Below are positions 12,801 through 25,629 of a DNA stretch of 64,000 nt, one piece after another. Location of the stretch: assembly GCA_026413225.1 (NCBI GenBank), contig CM048554.1:75570463-75634462 (forward strand), written 5' to 3'. A program made the position numbers and the translations under genes. Within the stretch, counting starts at the first letter, position 1; each line of letters begins with the position of its first letter. The stretch is from Otis tarda. Taxonomy: Eukaryota > Chordata > Aves > Otidiformes > Otididae. The notes beneath the pieces are model-generated. The model was given only the letters and a program-made list of their open reading frames with translations, did not search any database and had not been told where the DNA came from.

Positions 12801-15800
12801 TTCATTCTACTTTCCTATTCACAAAGAACTGCTTTACTATGTGCAAGCACAACAGAAAGGCAATCTTTTTCAATTTTTTTTTTTAAATTATTGTGCTAGG
12901 TCTACATCTGTTTCTATGTCTTAACTCTTATCTGAAATCCTGAATTTACAGTTGGGTATCCCACAGCAAAAAATCCAGTCTGTTGCAGGTTAGTTTAGAA
13001 CAAAATTTACATACTCCCTCTGGTTCAGTTTTCTCCAGTTGACAGATTATTTAACCCACAATTCATCCCATATCTGGTAATATGTGTAAACCAGATTTTT
13101 AAAAAAGGCATATGGAAATGCCTCATTCAGTTTGCAACGTCTGTATTTTGTGAAATAAACACAACAGTTTTTGTTAGTGCCATCAAATATCTCCTCTCTC
13201 TCAAAAACAGGACTAAGTTAATCCTTGAATTGACAGGGATTATTTTTTTTAAATTAAATAAATCCCCTATCAATGCCCTTCCCCTAAATATGTATTTACT
13301 CAGTGGCTAAGTAAAAGTATGCCACTTGCTCAAAAGTAAGTACACAGGCCCCGCCTGCTCTATTTATACTCTGATAAAAATCCATCCCTACCAGATGAAT
13401 GGGATAACCCTTACTTCAGCTATAGATATAGAAATAAAATAAATAAATACAGAAAAAAAAAAATCTACAGTATAGCATATATTCACACTAGTCAACTTTC
13501 TAAAGGAATCATAAATTTAACCATTATTGCCTCCCCTATTGCTTAGACCAAGAAAGACAACGCATTGCCTCCAGCTGGCCTCACTCACAAGGCTACCAGG
13601 GTACCAAAGAGCTGGGCATGGATAGCGCAGCATTTACTTGCAAGCCAGATGTATATCACCCAGATCAGTAGCTCCCAAGTGCTTGTTGCGCTCCCTCTGA
13701 AATAGCATTTTTGGCAACTCAAGGGATGCAAATAGACTAAGATTCCTCTCTGGGAAACGTAGATTGAATTCCCTAAGAGGGATACAATTAATAATCCATT
13801 TGCTTTATCATCATAATGATCTTTTCAATTATTTAAAAGAAAGACTATGAGAAGATGCTGCATTACAGCAGCATCACAGAGCTGTGACACAACAGATGCA
13901 GTATCAGCTTTCAGGCAGAACTTTTCAGTATATAAAATGACTAACAGTTTAGGTGGCTGTCTGTGTCTTATATTTTAGTTACAAACACTTTAAAATAAAG
14001 AAAAAGGTGAGTCTTCCCTCCTTCTCTCACCAGGGTGAAATCAAGGTCATCTTATTTAAGAATTAATTCTCCCTGAGGCAGTAATATTTAAAATTAAGTG
14101 ACACTCCATCTAAAGTGTTTTACTAAAAGCCTTCAACTCCTCTAAGCTTTCTAAGTAGCATCTTCTAAGCCTTTAAGAAGTTGCCAACTTTGAATAATAT
14201 AGTACACAGAGTACCACCCTTTAAGGGAAAGATCATGTGTGTATATTGGGCCAAATAAACAATAAGATTATATAAACCCAAGACACCTAAACCACATGAA
14301 AACATGATTTATAACCATACGCAAGCAGCAGTATCATAGTTTCAAAATTCACTTTGCTGGAATTTACTGCAGGGTACTACAGTGTACTCACGGGATTTTA
14401 CATTAATAAGACCTATAAGGCTGCTGACTAGGCATGAAAACTGTGCTAAATTATGTACAGTTCTTTTATTTGAGGTAAATTTGCTATGAAGAACACCATT
14501 ATTAATCATTAGGTCATCTCAGATTTCTGTATCACCACCAAAACATGTGTAGTGTTCTCACTAAGAAAGTCACCACTGACATACGGAGGCAATCTTAAAA
14601 AAAACCCGGGACCCTTATTTTTACAGGAGGAGTGGTTTTTGACCTTTTATGACCCACTTTGTTCACAGACATTGTAATTCTGTAGTTCCTTTGAACTCAA
14701 GGCGTTTTGCTAACTGTACTTCGGCAGGATACCTGATGTTCTGCCACCAGTTGGTAGAAAAGTGGAAGCTAAAGGACTACCAGCCCTTTCTTATACATAC
14801 TAATGTATATCCATGTATAGGAGAGGGTTTATTTTTTCATGAATTAGCTTAATATGTCATAGACATGTGGGAGATGTTGAACCAGAAGGAAAAAAATATT
14901 CTAAGACTGTTCACATATGAACTGTTGTGGAATAACTACAGAGCTTCAATCTGTCCTTGCACATAACTATTGTGGAGTAACTACAGAGCTCTGACTTCAG
15001 ACCATCTTTTACTTTACACAGTGTAATAACTTGCACCAGCCTAATGAATGGGTATAGATAGAGTGGTGTTAAATCTTAGTGTGGAAATACTTGTTGAAAA
15101 TCTGCTCACCTGAATACAGAAATGATCACCTGAATCCAGTCTCCTATCTGCTTTTCTCCTTGGGAAAAAAATAAAGTTGTTCTTTATTCAGTGTTAGAAA
15201 GGTTGATTCACTCCAATTTAAATACAATTAGCAAATCGTTACGCAAGCTGCAGTTGCCAGATCTTTATGGCTGGTAATACCTCAGCCAAAGTACACACTG
15301 TTTTCTGTTTCCAGTACGACTTTGCAAGGCTATCAGTTGGAAAAAGCAGTTTTCTGGTTGTGCAATGAATCCAATTGTAGACAGGAGTTAAAGACACAAA
15401 CGTAACACCCCAACCTTGTGTTAGACTTCAGCTTTCACAGTAGCACTGGTATGTCAGGGTAACCTACAAGGGGATTTGAGTGCCATTTTTTCTCTTTTTG
15501 CTTTTCCTGATATGCAGAAACAATGTAAGAAAGCTAGATTTCTGACATTTTTCCTAGCCCAGATGCATACTTCTTATAAAGATGAGATGTCAGGCACATT
15601 TTGGGGAGCAAGATATGTATGAGATGCTAACTGGAAGCACTACTTGTCATGGGTGGGTTGGTTTCTATTCCCTGGTTAGACATCGATTTGTTGTGATGGT
15701 GTCCAACCCCCTTCTCCTGCGTTTCGAAGGCTCACCGATGCAGACAGACCCTGTATTCCTAACTCTGGATTTCTCAAGAAAATTGCCAGGTACAGATCCC

Positions 15801-18039
15801 ATGCTTAACTCCATTCTTGCCACCATGGGTCTCTTCTCTTACCCCCAGACCAACCCTTCTAATTACTTGGATTAAGGCATTCTGAGTCTACCTTGCCATT
15901 TCCTAATAACACGGTTTCCTAACAACAGTTTTCAGAAAAAAACTTTGATGTTAAAGAAGGGGCACAGGCTTAGTACAGGAATTTCTTCCCCATGAACATG
16001 TAAGAGTTACAGGTTTGTTTGTTTTTAAACAAACTTTTGAACATAGTCCCTGTGGTCTGCTTTAACCATTCACCACCAGCAAATCCTGGGCTTCCTTTGA
16101 AGCCCAAGGCCAGACAGCCCCTCCAGACTTCCGCTTCCACTGGCTTGTTTCTGGTGGTGCAGACTCTCTCTTGCTCAAGGAAGCACTTTCTTTTTTTTTT
16201 GACGAGAGGGTTTCTCACTCAGGGTTTCACAGGGCATTGGCCACTAACGATAGAAATACAAGGGTGGAGGTCGCACACTTCTGGTCTGTCTGCAAGAGCT
16301 CAGGAAAGGACCTTGAGCTAAAAACTGTTAATCACACTCTCAGTCTAGGAATTCCTTCTCTCATTACAGATTGATCATATCAGTATGACTGGAAAGTAAA
16401 CCACAGTATTTCTGTCAGTTGGAAACATTGAGTGTTTAAAAGTAAACCAGCCTTTTTGGCAGGACCTCGAGTTCCTCTTCCCATTAATTTTCCTTCTTTG
16501 CTCCCTTCAGCCTTCAGTCTTACATAAGGGCAACTAAACTTTGAGCCATGCAACACTAGATAAAGCTTGCTTCATATCCTATTTATGCTTCTCAAGGTAA
16601 AAAGGTCACCAGATAATTATTTAAGAAGCGTTTTTCCCCACACTTACTCAGGACTTCTCCACTCCTTTCTGGCCCAGTCAGCAGGATAGCTAGGAATCAA
16701 ATCATAATGCCAGCTTGAATGGCCTTCTTAACCCTTCCTCCTCCTCACATTGGGAGTTACCACTCCCGAGCCATAACGGTTCACAGCATTCCCTAAGTAA
16801 GACACTGTATTTAGCTCTACAGAGCCACTTTACTGTGAAAAGAAAAGAGGAATTAAGGATAGTGTCAGTATATTTGTCCACTAACCACAGTTCCAACTTG
16901 CTGTCTTGCTGGCTTTTTACGTCATCCCTGAAACAGTCTCCTTATTCAGCAAAGTTCCTAACCTAAGTTTACGTAACTTTCCTGCAGCAGCCTTCTCTGC
17001 TAGCCTGTTCCAGAAGTTTGTCATTTATGACATGCTATCCTTACCTGCGTGCTCTGCTTTTTTTTTTCTTCTGAAACTAAACAACTCATTTCCTCTACAT
17101 CTGTTACAATAGGAAATGCACACGCATATGAAATTATTCTTGAATTTCAACTCTCTGTGTTGACCAGGACCCTTTGATATGACAGGAAGCATCCCAGAAA
17201 CAACATAGATCTTACGATACCTTGTAAAAGGGACCAAAAGTTGCTGTAACAGAGAGTGAGCGGCTGAGTGAACGACTCAGAACAACACTAAGTGCTTTTC
17301 TCCTTAATGTCCAGCAATACTTATTCACAGACTGAGAAGCTCTGATATCTGATCTGTTAATAGATGACAGGAAAGCTGAACTCGATTTCCAGAGGTGTTT
17401 TTGTGCTCAATTTAGTATTACGGAGACTCACCTACTGCAAACTCCTGTTTCTGTAGGCTTCAAAGGCCACCCAAAGATCCCTTAGAGAGCAGTAATTGCC
17501 ATCTGCCGGCCAAGCCAGGAAAGGGCTTTGTCCACGATTGATTTCTTCCTTTAGCTGGCTAAATTTGGAAATGGATTTGAGCAAAGGAGACAGTGCAAAG
17601 TGAGAGCGGGCCAGTGCCACCAGCAGCTGAGACTGTGCACTGGGACGGACATGCGCTTGTGCTTCTCACGCTGGAAAAGGAGGAGAAAAACCGTGGAGGA
17701 GGAGATGAGTTTGGGGGATCCGTGATATTACAACGGTTTGTTGAAGTGTTGCTTTAAAAATAGATAGCCAGTAAAATTATTGTTATCTTCTCATCTGGAA
17801 ATTAAACTTTAAATTTTATACTTTTGAGTGACAAAAAGAGAATGGAGGGGAGACAAAACCCTTGCTGCTGGGAGAGGAAGGCCAGGTCTCTGCAAATTTC
17901 TGTCTCCAGATCCGAGCTGGTTAGAGGCAGCAGGGAGACACCACAGTAATCCCTGCCCATTCTCACCCAAAATCCTGTATAGCACAGCATGCTCATCCCC
18001 TGCGTGAGCACAGGGGACTCTCCCCTCCCATCTGCTTTT
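6841..18039. other. Intergenic sequence upstream of SLC16A10, no gene recognised
   Basis: About 11 kb of AT-rich sequence lies between the SLC16A10 promoter and the CR1 cluster. Open frames are short and resemble chance frames; the longest non-GC-rich one at about 15582-15875 (97 codons, plus) has no recognisable domain. A 45-bp imperfect tandem duplication lies at 14920-14990. Several A/T homopolymers occur. No tRNA, snoRNA or clear transposon was recognised. Confidence 0.5.
14920..14990. repeat. 45-bp-period imperfect tandem duplication
   Basis: AACTGTTGTGGAATAACTAC at 14920 is followed 45 bp later, at 14965, by AACTATTGTGGAGTAACTAC. Both copies continue AGAGCT. The 26-bp cores differ at two positions, and the bases just ahead of each core (TTCACAT / TTGCACAT) are also similar. 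Confidence 0.8.
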
Positions 18040-18545
18040 TTCCCGGCTGTGACTTTTTGAGTCTCCAAACTCATTTTACAACCTGCCCCAGTTCTCAGAC
18101 TCCTCAACCTTTTCTCCTCGTCTTTGTAAATTCAGAATCTCCAACATTTTCCAAGTCCTGATGACCCTCCCCAGTTTGTAAACATCCCTTTTGCTCTGGG
18201 ATGGTCCAAACCAAACACAGTACTCCAGACATGGTCCTGTAAGTCTCAAATACAGGGGAATAATCACTTCCCTCAACCTGCTGGCCATAATTTTGCTAAT
18301 AAGAGTGGCTAGTTCTCATTGCTGCAGGAGACATTGCAGATGCCTATTCAGCTGGTTGCTCATTAGCACCTTTCTGCAAAGCTATTTTTCATCCTGTGTA
18401 TACCCGTCCTGCACTGGTGCATGGAGTTATGACATCCTGGATGTAGGATTTTGCATTTGATTGACTACTTTCTCCAATTTGGTGTCATCCATGAGCTTCA
18501 TAAGGGTGCAGACCATTCCACTGCACAGGTGGTTGGAAAAGAAGC
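18040..18545 (-). mobile_element. Old CR1 LINE fragment (reverse transcriptase tail)
   Basis: On the minus strand a 70-codon frame at 18076-18288 reads LREVIIPLYLRL followed by CLEYCVWFGPSQ and KRDVYKLGRV. This is the CR1 ORF2 segment usually written [24 protein letters not shown], then a Lys/Asp-rich stretch and LERVQRR. The upstream part to about 18545 resembles the CR1 stretch normally reading GTGTCATCTGCAAACTTGCT in reverse. The sequence is strongly diverged and the frame is broken several times. Edges are approximate. No intact 3' end is visible below 18040. Confidence 0.8.
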
Positions 18546-18559
18546 AAAGCAGCAGCTTC

Positions 18560-18905
18560 CTCTCAGTATTCCCTGACCTTAGTGGAATTATGATACATGG
18601 ACTTGTTCTATCATTCAGTATTTTCTGCTAGGAGTTCCATAGCTTAACTGCGTATGTGAAAAAAACACATCCTTTTATGCATCAACTATTTCCTGTAAAC
18701 TTCATAGAATAGTCCCAAATTAACTGTCACTTCCCTTATAAGAACAACCTTTTTCTATTAACTGTCTCCATATCGTCCATGAATTCATTTATCTTTGCTA
18801 TATTCCCCTTCAATTATATCTTTCCCAGGCAGAAAAGCTGATTCAGTCATTCTTCCTATAGAAGACATCCCATACCTTTTGATAACCTTTGGCTTCCTCT
18901 GAGCT
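18560..18905 (-). mobile_element. Ancient CR1/L3-like LINE, 3' piece of an interrupted copy
   Basis: Read in reverse, this matches the end of a CR1/L3-type ORF2. GGAGTTCCATAGCTTAACTG corresponds to the HWN-LP segment. A piece near 18826 (CCCAGGCAGAAAAGCTGATT) corresponds to the LFSLEKRR segment. The copy is heavily mutated. It is cut at GAGCT (18901-18905) by the younger CR1 at 18906-19753 and resumes after the same GAGCT at 19754. Confidence 0.7.
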
Positions 18906-19753
18906 AGAATAATAGAATCACAGAACATCTCGAGCTGGGAAGAACCCATGAGGATCATTGAGTCCAACTCCCTGCTCCTCACAGGACTACCTAAAATTAA
19001 ACCCTATGACTAAGAGCATTGCTCAGATACTTCTTGAACTCTGACAGGCTTGATGTTGAGACGACTTCCCTGGGGAGCCTGTTCCAGTGACGAGCCACCT
19101 GCTCAGTGAAGAACCTTTTTCTCATGTCCAATCTGAACTTCCCCTGGCGCAGCTTTGTTCCATTCCCTCATGTGCTATCGTTGGTCACCAGAGAGAGGAG
19201 ATCAGCACTTTCACTTCCCCTGCCTGCCTTGAGGAAGTTATAGGCTGCAATGAGAGTACCCTGCAGCCTTCTGTTCCCCAAGCTGAACAAGCCAAGGGAC
19301 CTCAGCCGCTCCTCATAAGTCTTGCCCTCGAGGCCTTTCACCATCTTGGTTGCCCTCCTCTGGACACACTCCAATAGCCAGATGTCCTTCTGGTAGTGAG
19401 GTGCCCAAAACTGCTCACAGTGCTCGAGGTGGGGCCACACCAGTGCAGTGTAGAAGTGGACAATCACCTCCCTTGACCAGCTGGCTACGCTGTGCTTGAT
19501 GCACCCCAGGACATGGTTGGCCCTGTTGGCTGCCAGGGCACGCTGTTCACTCACATTCAACTTGCCACCAACCCAAACCCCCAGATCTCTTTCTGCAGGG
19601 CTGCTCTCCAGTCTCTTGTCCCCCAGTTTGTAAGTATAACCAGGATTACCTCGTCCCAGGTAGAGAAACCGGCACTTGCTCTTGTTGAATTTCATATGGT
19701 TGGCAATTGCCCAGCTCTCTAGTCTATCCAAATCTCTGAAACTAGTTCTGTTA
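18906..19753 (-). mobile_element. CR1 LINE, 5'-truncated, younger copy nested in an older one
   Basis: The minus strand carries the C-terminal part of CR1 ORF2. The open frame at 19168-19731 has 187 codons and includes [62 protein letters not shown] and [11 protein letters not shown] stop at 19168 (TGA where TRGNG is usual) interrupts it, but recognisable ORF2 sequence continues below to about 18960, including the LPREVV segment. The element ends near 18906 in a decayed copy of the bird CR1 tail. GAGCT on each side (18901-18905 and 19754-19758) may be a target-site duplication; five bases could also arise by chance. Confidence 0.93.
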
Positions 19754-20160
19754 GAGCTCTTTTCAACACGGGGGAAGGGACAGCTGAGGGTATGGGCACA
19801 CTTTGAATTTTTACAACAGCAAATGTTTGTACTCTATTTCATTTTCCCCCTCCCATACTAATTCTTAACATTTTATTTGTTCTTTTTACTGTATCAGAGT
19901 GACTTTTTCTTTCTCTAATATAATCACAAGATCTCATTCCCAAACAGCCATGGTTAGCTCAGAATGCATCTTTTTTTTTAAGCTGATGTCAGGTTTGTTC
20001 ATCATTTGCACCTACCAACACTGAAATTAATTTGACTGGCATTAAAATGGCTTTCACAGAAGAGTCTTCTCTATTTCTTTGTGAGAGGCACTCATCTTTA
20101 CAACACCAACTTATTCATCAGGAAACTTTGTCTTATCATTGTGTTATCAAACTACAAGCT
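19754..20160 (-). mobile_element. Ancient CR1/L3-like LINE, upstream piece of the interrupted copy
   Basis: Reverse reading continues the element broken at 18905. ATTCTTAACATTTTATTTG and AATCACAAGATCTC correspond to the segments of L3-like CR1 that usually read CTAACATTCTGTTAGC and CTCCAAGATCTC. CCAACACTGAAATTAATTTG corresponds to the coding piece for MKFNV. Order and spacing agree with a single old copy split by the younger insertion. The upper edge is uncertain. Confidence 0.65.
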
Positions 20161-20164
20161 GTGG

Positions 20165-20790
20165 AAGAATTTTAATATAGCCAGTAACTGGGAAGCCAAG
20201 TAGCAGGTTAAGTTCAATACTGAGAAACATAAATGTGAAAAAAAAAACTTCTTAGGTACATAAACTAATGGTCTCTAGTATGTCATTATCATTAGAAAGT
20301 TAATTAGAGAAGAGAGATCTTGGACTTATTTTGGCTCCTTCTCTGGCAGCAATAGCTCCCTAAACAATAGTATCTAACAGGAACATAAAACATTAATCGT
20401 TATTAAGAAGGGAAAATCAAAAAGAAAGTGTTGCCTGCATCGGAATTAGTCATGCAACAATACCTTTCTCAGGAAGAATACAACAGAACTAGATAAAATG
20501 GAGAGAGGGCAAATTAGCAACATGACAAGGCTTCTGCATGAAAAGCATTTAAATTGATCAGGACTCTTCAACTTGGGAAAGAAATCAGTAAGGAAACGGA
20601 GGCCTTGAAAATCATGACTGGGATGAAACAGATGAAGGGAAATGTTTGTCTGCTAATTCTCAAATTAAAGATCTAAGGGAGATCCAAGAATATCAGGTCC
20701 CAAGTTTAACTCAATAATTACTATTTCACTCAACAAAACTGAATTATGGAACTAATCAATACAAAGTGTTTAAGATGCCAGAATTATATA
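20165..20790 (+). mobile_element. Ancient CR1/L3-like LINE fragment, plus strand
   Basis: Plus-strand sequence decays from the CR1 ORF2 tail. GGTTAAGTTCAATACTGAG recalls the segment for MKFNV. AGAGATCTTGGACTTATTTT is the ERDLGVI piece. CTCTTCAACTTGGGAAAG is the LFSLE piece, and ATTATGGAACTAATCAATAC recalls the final HWN-LP stretch. No intact frame remains. It covers the same ORF2 segment as the minus-strand copy immediately to its left, so the two meet head to head near 20160. Confidence 0.65.
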
Positions 20791-23700
20791 CTTACCAAAC
20801 CAATAGGAAAAGTCATGAGAGAAAGATGAATTAATAACCAAACACAACAAACTGGAGATTATCTCCAGCTCAAAAGCTTTATAAACTGCAGATATCCTTA
20901 TAGGGGAAGCAATGAAAGAGGTATTGAAATAAAGCTCTGTTGAGCTTCTCCCTGTTCTCATGCTCTTTCCCAAAGCACCTGGAACGGGACACTTACACTG
21001 ATTTTAAACTTCCAAGGTGAAGCACAGATGCACTTCCCTGCTACCACAGATGTCACAATTTATTTTCCCATATTTTGGGAAATTACATGGACAACCCATC
21101 CAGCACTTAAGGAGCAAGGCTTACCTTTGGAAAAGTCAGTCTCTGATCATGTCCCCTCAGATGAAAAGAACTCTTGATACGAATTAAGTGTGGTTGTTCT
21201 TTTGGTCTTGCGACATGGTTGAAAATTTGAAATGGGTAGAAGGAAAAATGTCAAAGTAAAGCACTGTGCTTCCAATTAAGTGAATTTCTTTTTCTTCAAC
21301 TTACAAAATGTTAGCATTGATGTTTGCATTATCAGCGTGTTATACTGAATATAAAGGTATGAAATCCTTCCATGGTAATGTATCAGCTTTCTCCTCTCCC
21401 CAGAGTTTTCATTCAATGGGAAGCTTTGGCTTTTCATTCTGATTTGGAACAACACAAGGTTTGCAAATGTTGCAATTCCCAGAAATTTTGTTTTCCTAAC
21501 AGCTCATTTCTCATCACAGCCTGACTACGAAATGCCAGTGTGTTTGTCTGGAAAGGGAAGGACTTACAAACCTTAATCTCATAGATATCTTTATTCATAC
21601 AACTGCTAATCCTTAGTGATCCCACTGAGATCTCTCCCTCAGCAGGAAGCTAGAACGGCAGTGAGCTCACTGAGATTTTCTGGTCCCTGGAAGCTGGATC
21701 CAGCAATTCTCATATCCCACACCCAAACTATCGATCTAAAACAACAAACCACTTTAATCACACAAGTGCTTCTTGGCAAGCACGAAATACAAAAGAGGAA
21801 TAACGATTTTCCAAACAAAGAAACAGGAATGCTTGTTCCCATTAAGGGTTTCCCTTGGATTTTGCTCAGCAGCCATAAGAAACAGGGTTCTCTGGGGCAG
21901 ACTGTGTTCAACGCTCTTCTGCAATGTGTGATTGCAAGTAAACAGGAGCCCTTGAAGGATAAGATCTAAAAGCACCTTGTTTTTTGTTTTTTAAGGAAAA
22001 GCTACTACACAGGAAGGCCATGTTCTGTCTCTGAAGAGCCATGTGCTACTTCAATATCTTGTTGAGGACTTTTTATTTACACTGTGTTTTTTACTATGCC
22101 TAGCAAAATAGGGGTCAGGGATCCCTCTCAGAGGAACCAAGGTATTACTGTCCTACAATGAATAAATAATTGTAAGCATTCAAAACTTGTTCTTCTTGAA
22201 GGTTGGACTGTGGTTTGGGTAAGAATAGAGTAAGATTTAAGACAAACCTCTCCAACAAGTCTGCTATAAAACAGACTATGTCAAGTAAACATAAAGTTGG
22301 GAAGCTGTGAGTTGGGTTTTTTTTTAATATCTCAGTGGGGCCTAAGATCTTTTACAAATGAGATGTGATTCATGATCCTTATGTAGGAATGACAGGATAC
22401 TTTATACCACGATGCACTTACAGAGATCCACGCAACTGTGTGTGTAGGTAGGGAGGGGATAGCTTTCCCTGTGATATATGGGAAAAGATCTTAAAGATCT
22501 TGCTCCAACTTTCATTTTATAATTGATGATTCTTTCTCCCCTACAAAACCCACTTTTCATACAGGTTTCAAAATTGGCTTTGCAGCTATGAATAAGTATC
22601 ATATCAGTTTTTATCTCTCTTTTTCCTGTCTTCCAAGTCAGATGTCTAATTCAACGTCTAAGAGGTGACTTAGAAGACCAGAAAGTTTCTGATTTCAATC
22701 ATCTGTCTTTCGCCATGAGAAAACACCTCCCCAAATGTGTTGTCTTAGTAGTTTGCCTACTTTTTCTTAACACTCATTTGTTTAGCTGACAGAGTTAGGC
22801 CCATGGAAACTAGCTCTTTACCTACTAGGTTGAAAAGTTCATCCTGTTCTACTTTTTAATAGAACGACAAAACTTTCCTGTAAACTCAGCTCCCAGAATC
22901 CATTACAAGTCTAGTGGAGCTGGCTCTGACCAAATGCTGGCACGACTTTAATAAACCACAAGTTTTGACAAGGTTTTTCGTTTTTCTCTGCTGGCGTTTA
23001 ATACAGCTTTTCCTCCAGGCATACCAGTCAGGTAGCATAAATCTGCAACAAACATGAGTCTCTAAAGGAACAAGATTTACCTTTGACAGAATCTCATGCA
23101 TGAGACCATCTTTAGGGTAGATTTATCAGGTCCTATCAGCTCACATGCTGAAAAAAGCATTTCACCTTTCACTTTTTCATAATATTCCTTTAACTATACT
23201 TTTTCCCTAACAGGAACAGCTTTGTCTATACGCACTTAAACTCTTCAGTCACTTTACCACGTAAGCCACAGAATAGATTTCCTTCCAGGAATTGAAAGAA
23301 AAGTAACTGAGAACCTAAACAGCTATTACCTCTTGAAAACAGAAACACAGGTCTAACGGAATTTAAATTAAGTTTAAAATATTTTTCATAACTGGAGAAA
23401 ATAGCTAAATCTGTCTTCAAAATATTTGAGGCTCATGCTAAGATGCAGTGTTAGCTTTCCAAACGTAACATACCACCATGCAGTATTTCTGATCATGCTC
23501 AGACTAGAATAAGCACAACTTAATCTTTTATTCCAGTTCATTAAACAGAAGTGTTCAATGCAGCTCAAAAAGTCTTGTGCATCGCCATAGCTCCATAGCA
23601 TCAGAGGGAAGAGAAATAAGTTGAAAAATCTTCATAGTTGAGAAAATCCTTCCAGCTAAAACAGAAGCCACATAAGGAGTTTTGTCAGAAGGTTACTCCT

Positions 23701-25591
23701 GACAGAAAGGAGAAGTTTCCTGAATGTTATTTTGAAGGTTGCCTTAAAATCAACCTGAACAGATTTCTTCATGTTTTGCTAAAAGGCACACAGATGAACT
23801 AGTGTCTCTCTTAATACTGACCAGGGCTGGGTGGTGTTGGTCTTTGTTGATAAACCTCAAAATATCTGAGAGATTTTCTTTGCAAAGAAAAATCACAAAT
23901 TGTGAGTCATTCCACTTAGGTCAAATTCTTTCTGTTGAGAGCTGCTCCAGCTCCACCACAGCACAGCCAGCACAGCCTCCAGCCACAGGAGGGTACACGA
24001 AAGCCAACAACAGAGGCCACACCAACAGGGAACTTGTAACATCCACATTTGACCTTTGTTCCCAAAGCAAATCCCTTCTGAAAGGGTCAATTAACCTTCA
24101 CTATCACGTCTGTAAAATGGTGTTAAAATTAATCTTCTTCACAAGGAAAGCTGTGATGAAGCTTACTGGCAAATGTAGGTCCCAAAGCCCATTTGTTTTC
24201 TTGAGAATAGACTCAAAACCATAGTCATTGTCAAACTCAGGCACCATCTTACAGATACTACTGTAAGCAGCAATACAGCGGCAGGAGTTCCCTCACGTCT
24301 CCCATCCCACTCCCAGCCTTTTGCTTCCTGCCCAGTGCCGCAGCACACGACCCAGCTGTGCTGTGAGCCAGATCAGGGAACTGATCAGCTTCAAAACAAA
24401 GAGTCCCCCTGCTTTTTCCCCTCACCCTCCCCGCCATCTTTTGAAGCCAGTTTAATTCCCTGATCTGGTTACCAGTCCCACAAACAGCTGCACCTTCATA
24501 ACTCCTTACATCACACTGCTGCTGAACTCCCCACATGGTGTTATCTGACTGGTGCTGGGTTTATGTGTGGGTTTCTTGTTTGTTTGTTTGTTTTTTTTAA
24601 AAAAAAAATTAAGCATATCATTATGTATGACCTGCTGCCATTGAGAAACTGGGTGAGGCTAATGGCAGGAAGGGTGGGTATCCCTCTCTCTCTGGAAGGA
24701 AAGCGAGAAGGAAATGCTCAGCAATTACCAGGTCTCTGAATCGTTCTTCGAGTGAGGAGTTCTGCTCAGCCCTGAAGAGACAAGCATCTGGAACACAAAC
24801 AGAAACCCCCTACTCATCAACTACAGAGCACACTTGCGTTGAACAGCTGTTTGCCTACAGTATCGTAGAAGCCTGTAGGCATCTCAGGTATGTTCAGAGA
24901 AGAAAGGAAAAAGAAAAAAAAAAAAGAAAAATAAAGCCTGCCTAATATTTCATTCAAATAATCCTAATGAGCAAGGAATTACTCCCATCTGCAAATTAAG
25001 CCAACAGGAGCTGAAATCTATCACCTCTTATGAATAAAAGGCTTATTACTGTCTATTGGCATGCTGCATGTACACTTCAGAGGTCTCTCTAATTCTTCAT
25101 AGGTCATTCTTCTGTTTCCAATTAAAAAATCTAAATGGCTGTAATGGGAGGTGACTGCAAGTTCTGCATCGCACTTTTCGCAACAGACCATCCCAATACA
25201 AACTTCCTGATACAGCAGACGTGACTGTCCATTTTTGGCAGTGACACATGCCAAACAGCAGTTTGCTTGTGAGGAGAGCTCAGCTTTGCTTAGCAATGTC
25301 TGGTGTGAACTTATACTGCTAGATACCTTACATTTCTTTATTGCACTGGGACTAGTTTCTGTCACACACGAGAGCATGATGCACCCGGAGAGAGAGGAGA
25401 TATTTTGCCCGAATCCTTTCTTCCACCTCACTTCTGCATTCCTTTCCTCACCTTCCCTCGGAGGAGAGAGCAACTTCTGAGCCAAGGAGCCTGGTTTCCA
25501 CTGGAGAAACGCATTAGCAAATTGCCATTAAAATTGAAAATATATAACTACTCACGGATCTTTTTTTTTTATTAGGAAAATAGAAAGCCCA

Positions 25592-25629
25592 ACTTAGTAC
25601 AAGGAATACTACTTAGTACAAGGAATATT
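25592..25629. repeat. 19-bp tandem duplication
   Basis: ACTTAGTACAAGGAATACT is directly followed by ACTTAGTACAAGGAATATT. Only one base differs, so the duplication is probably recent. Confidence 0.9.
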
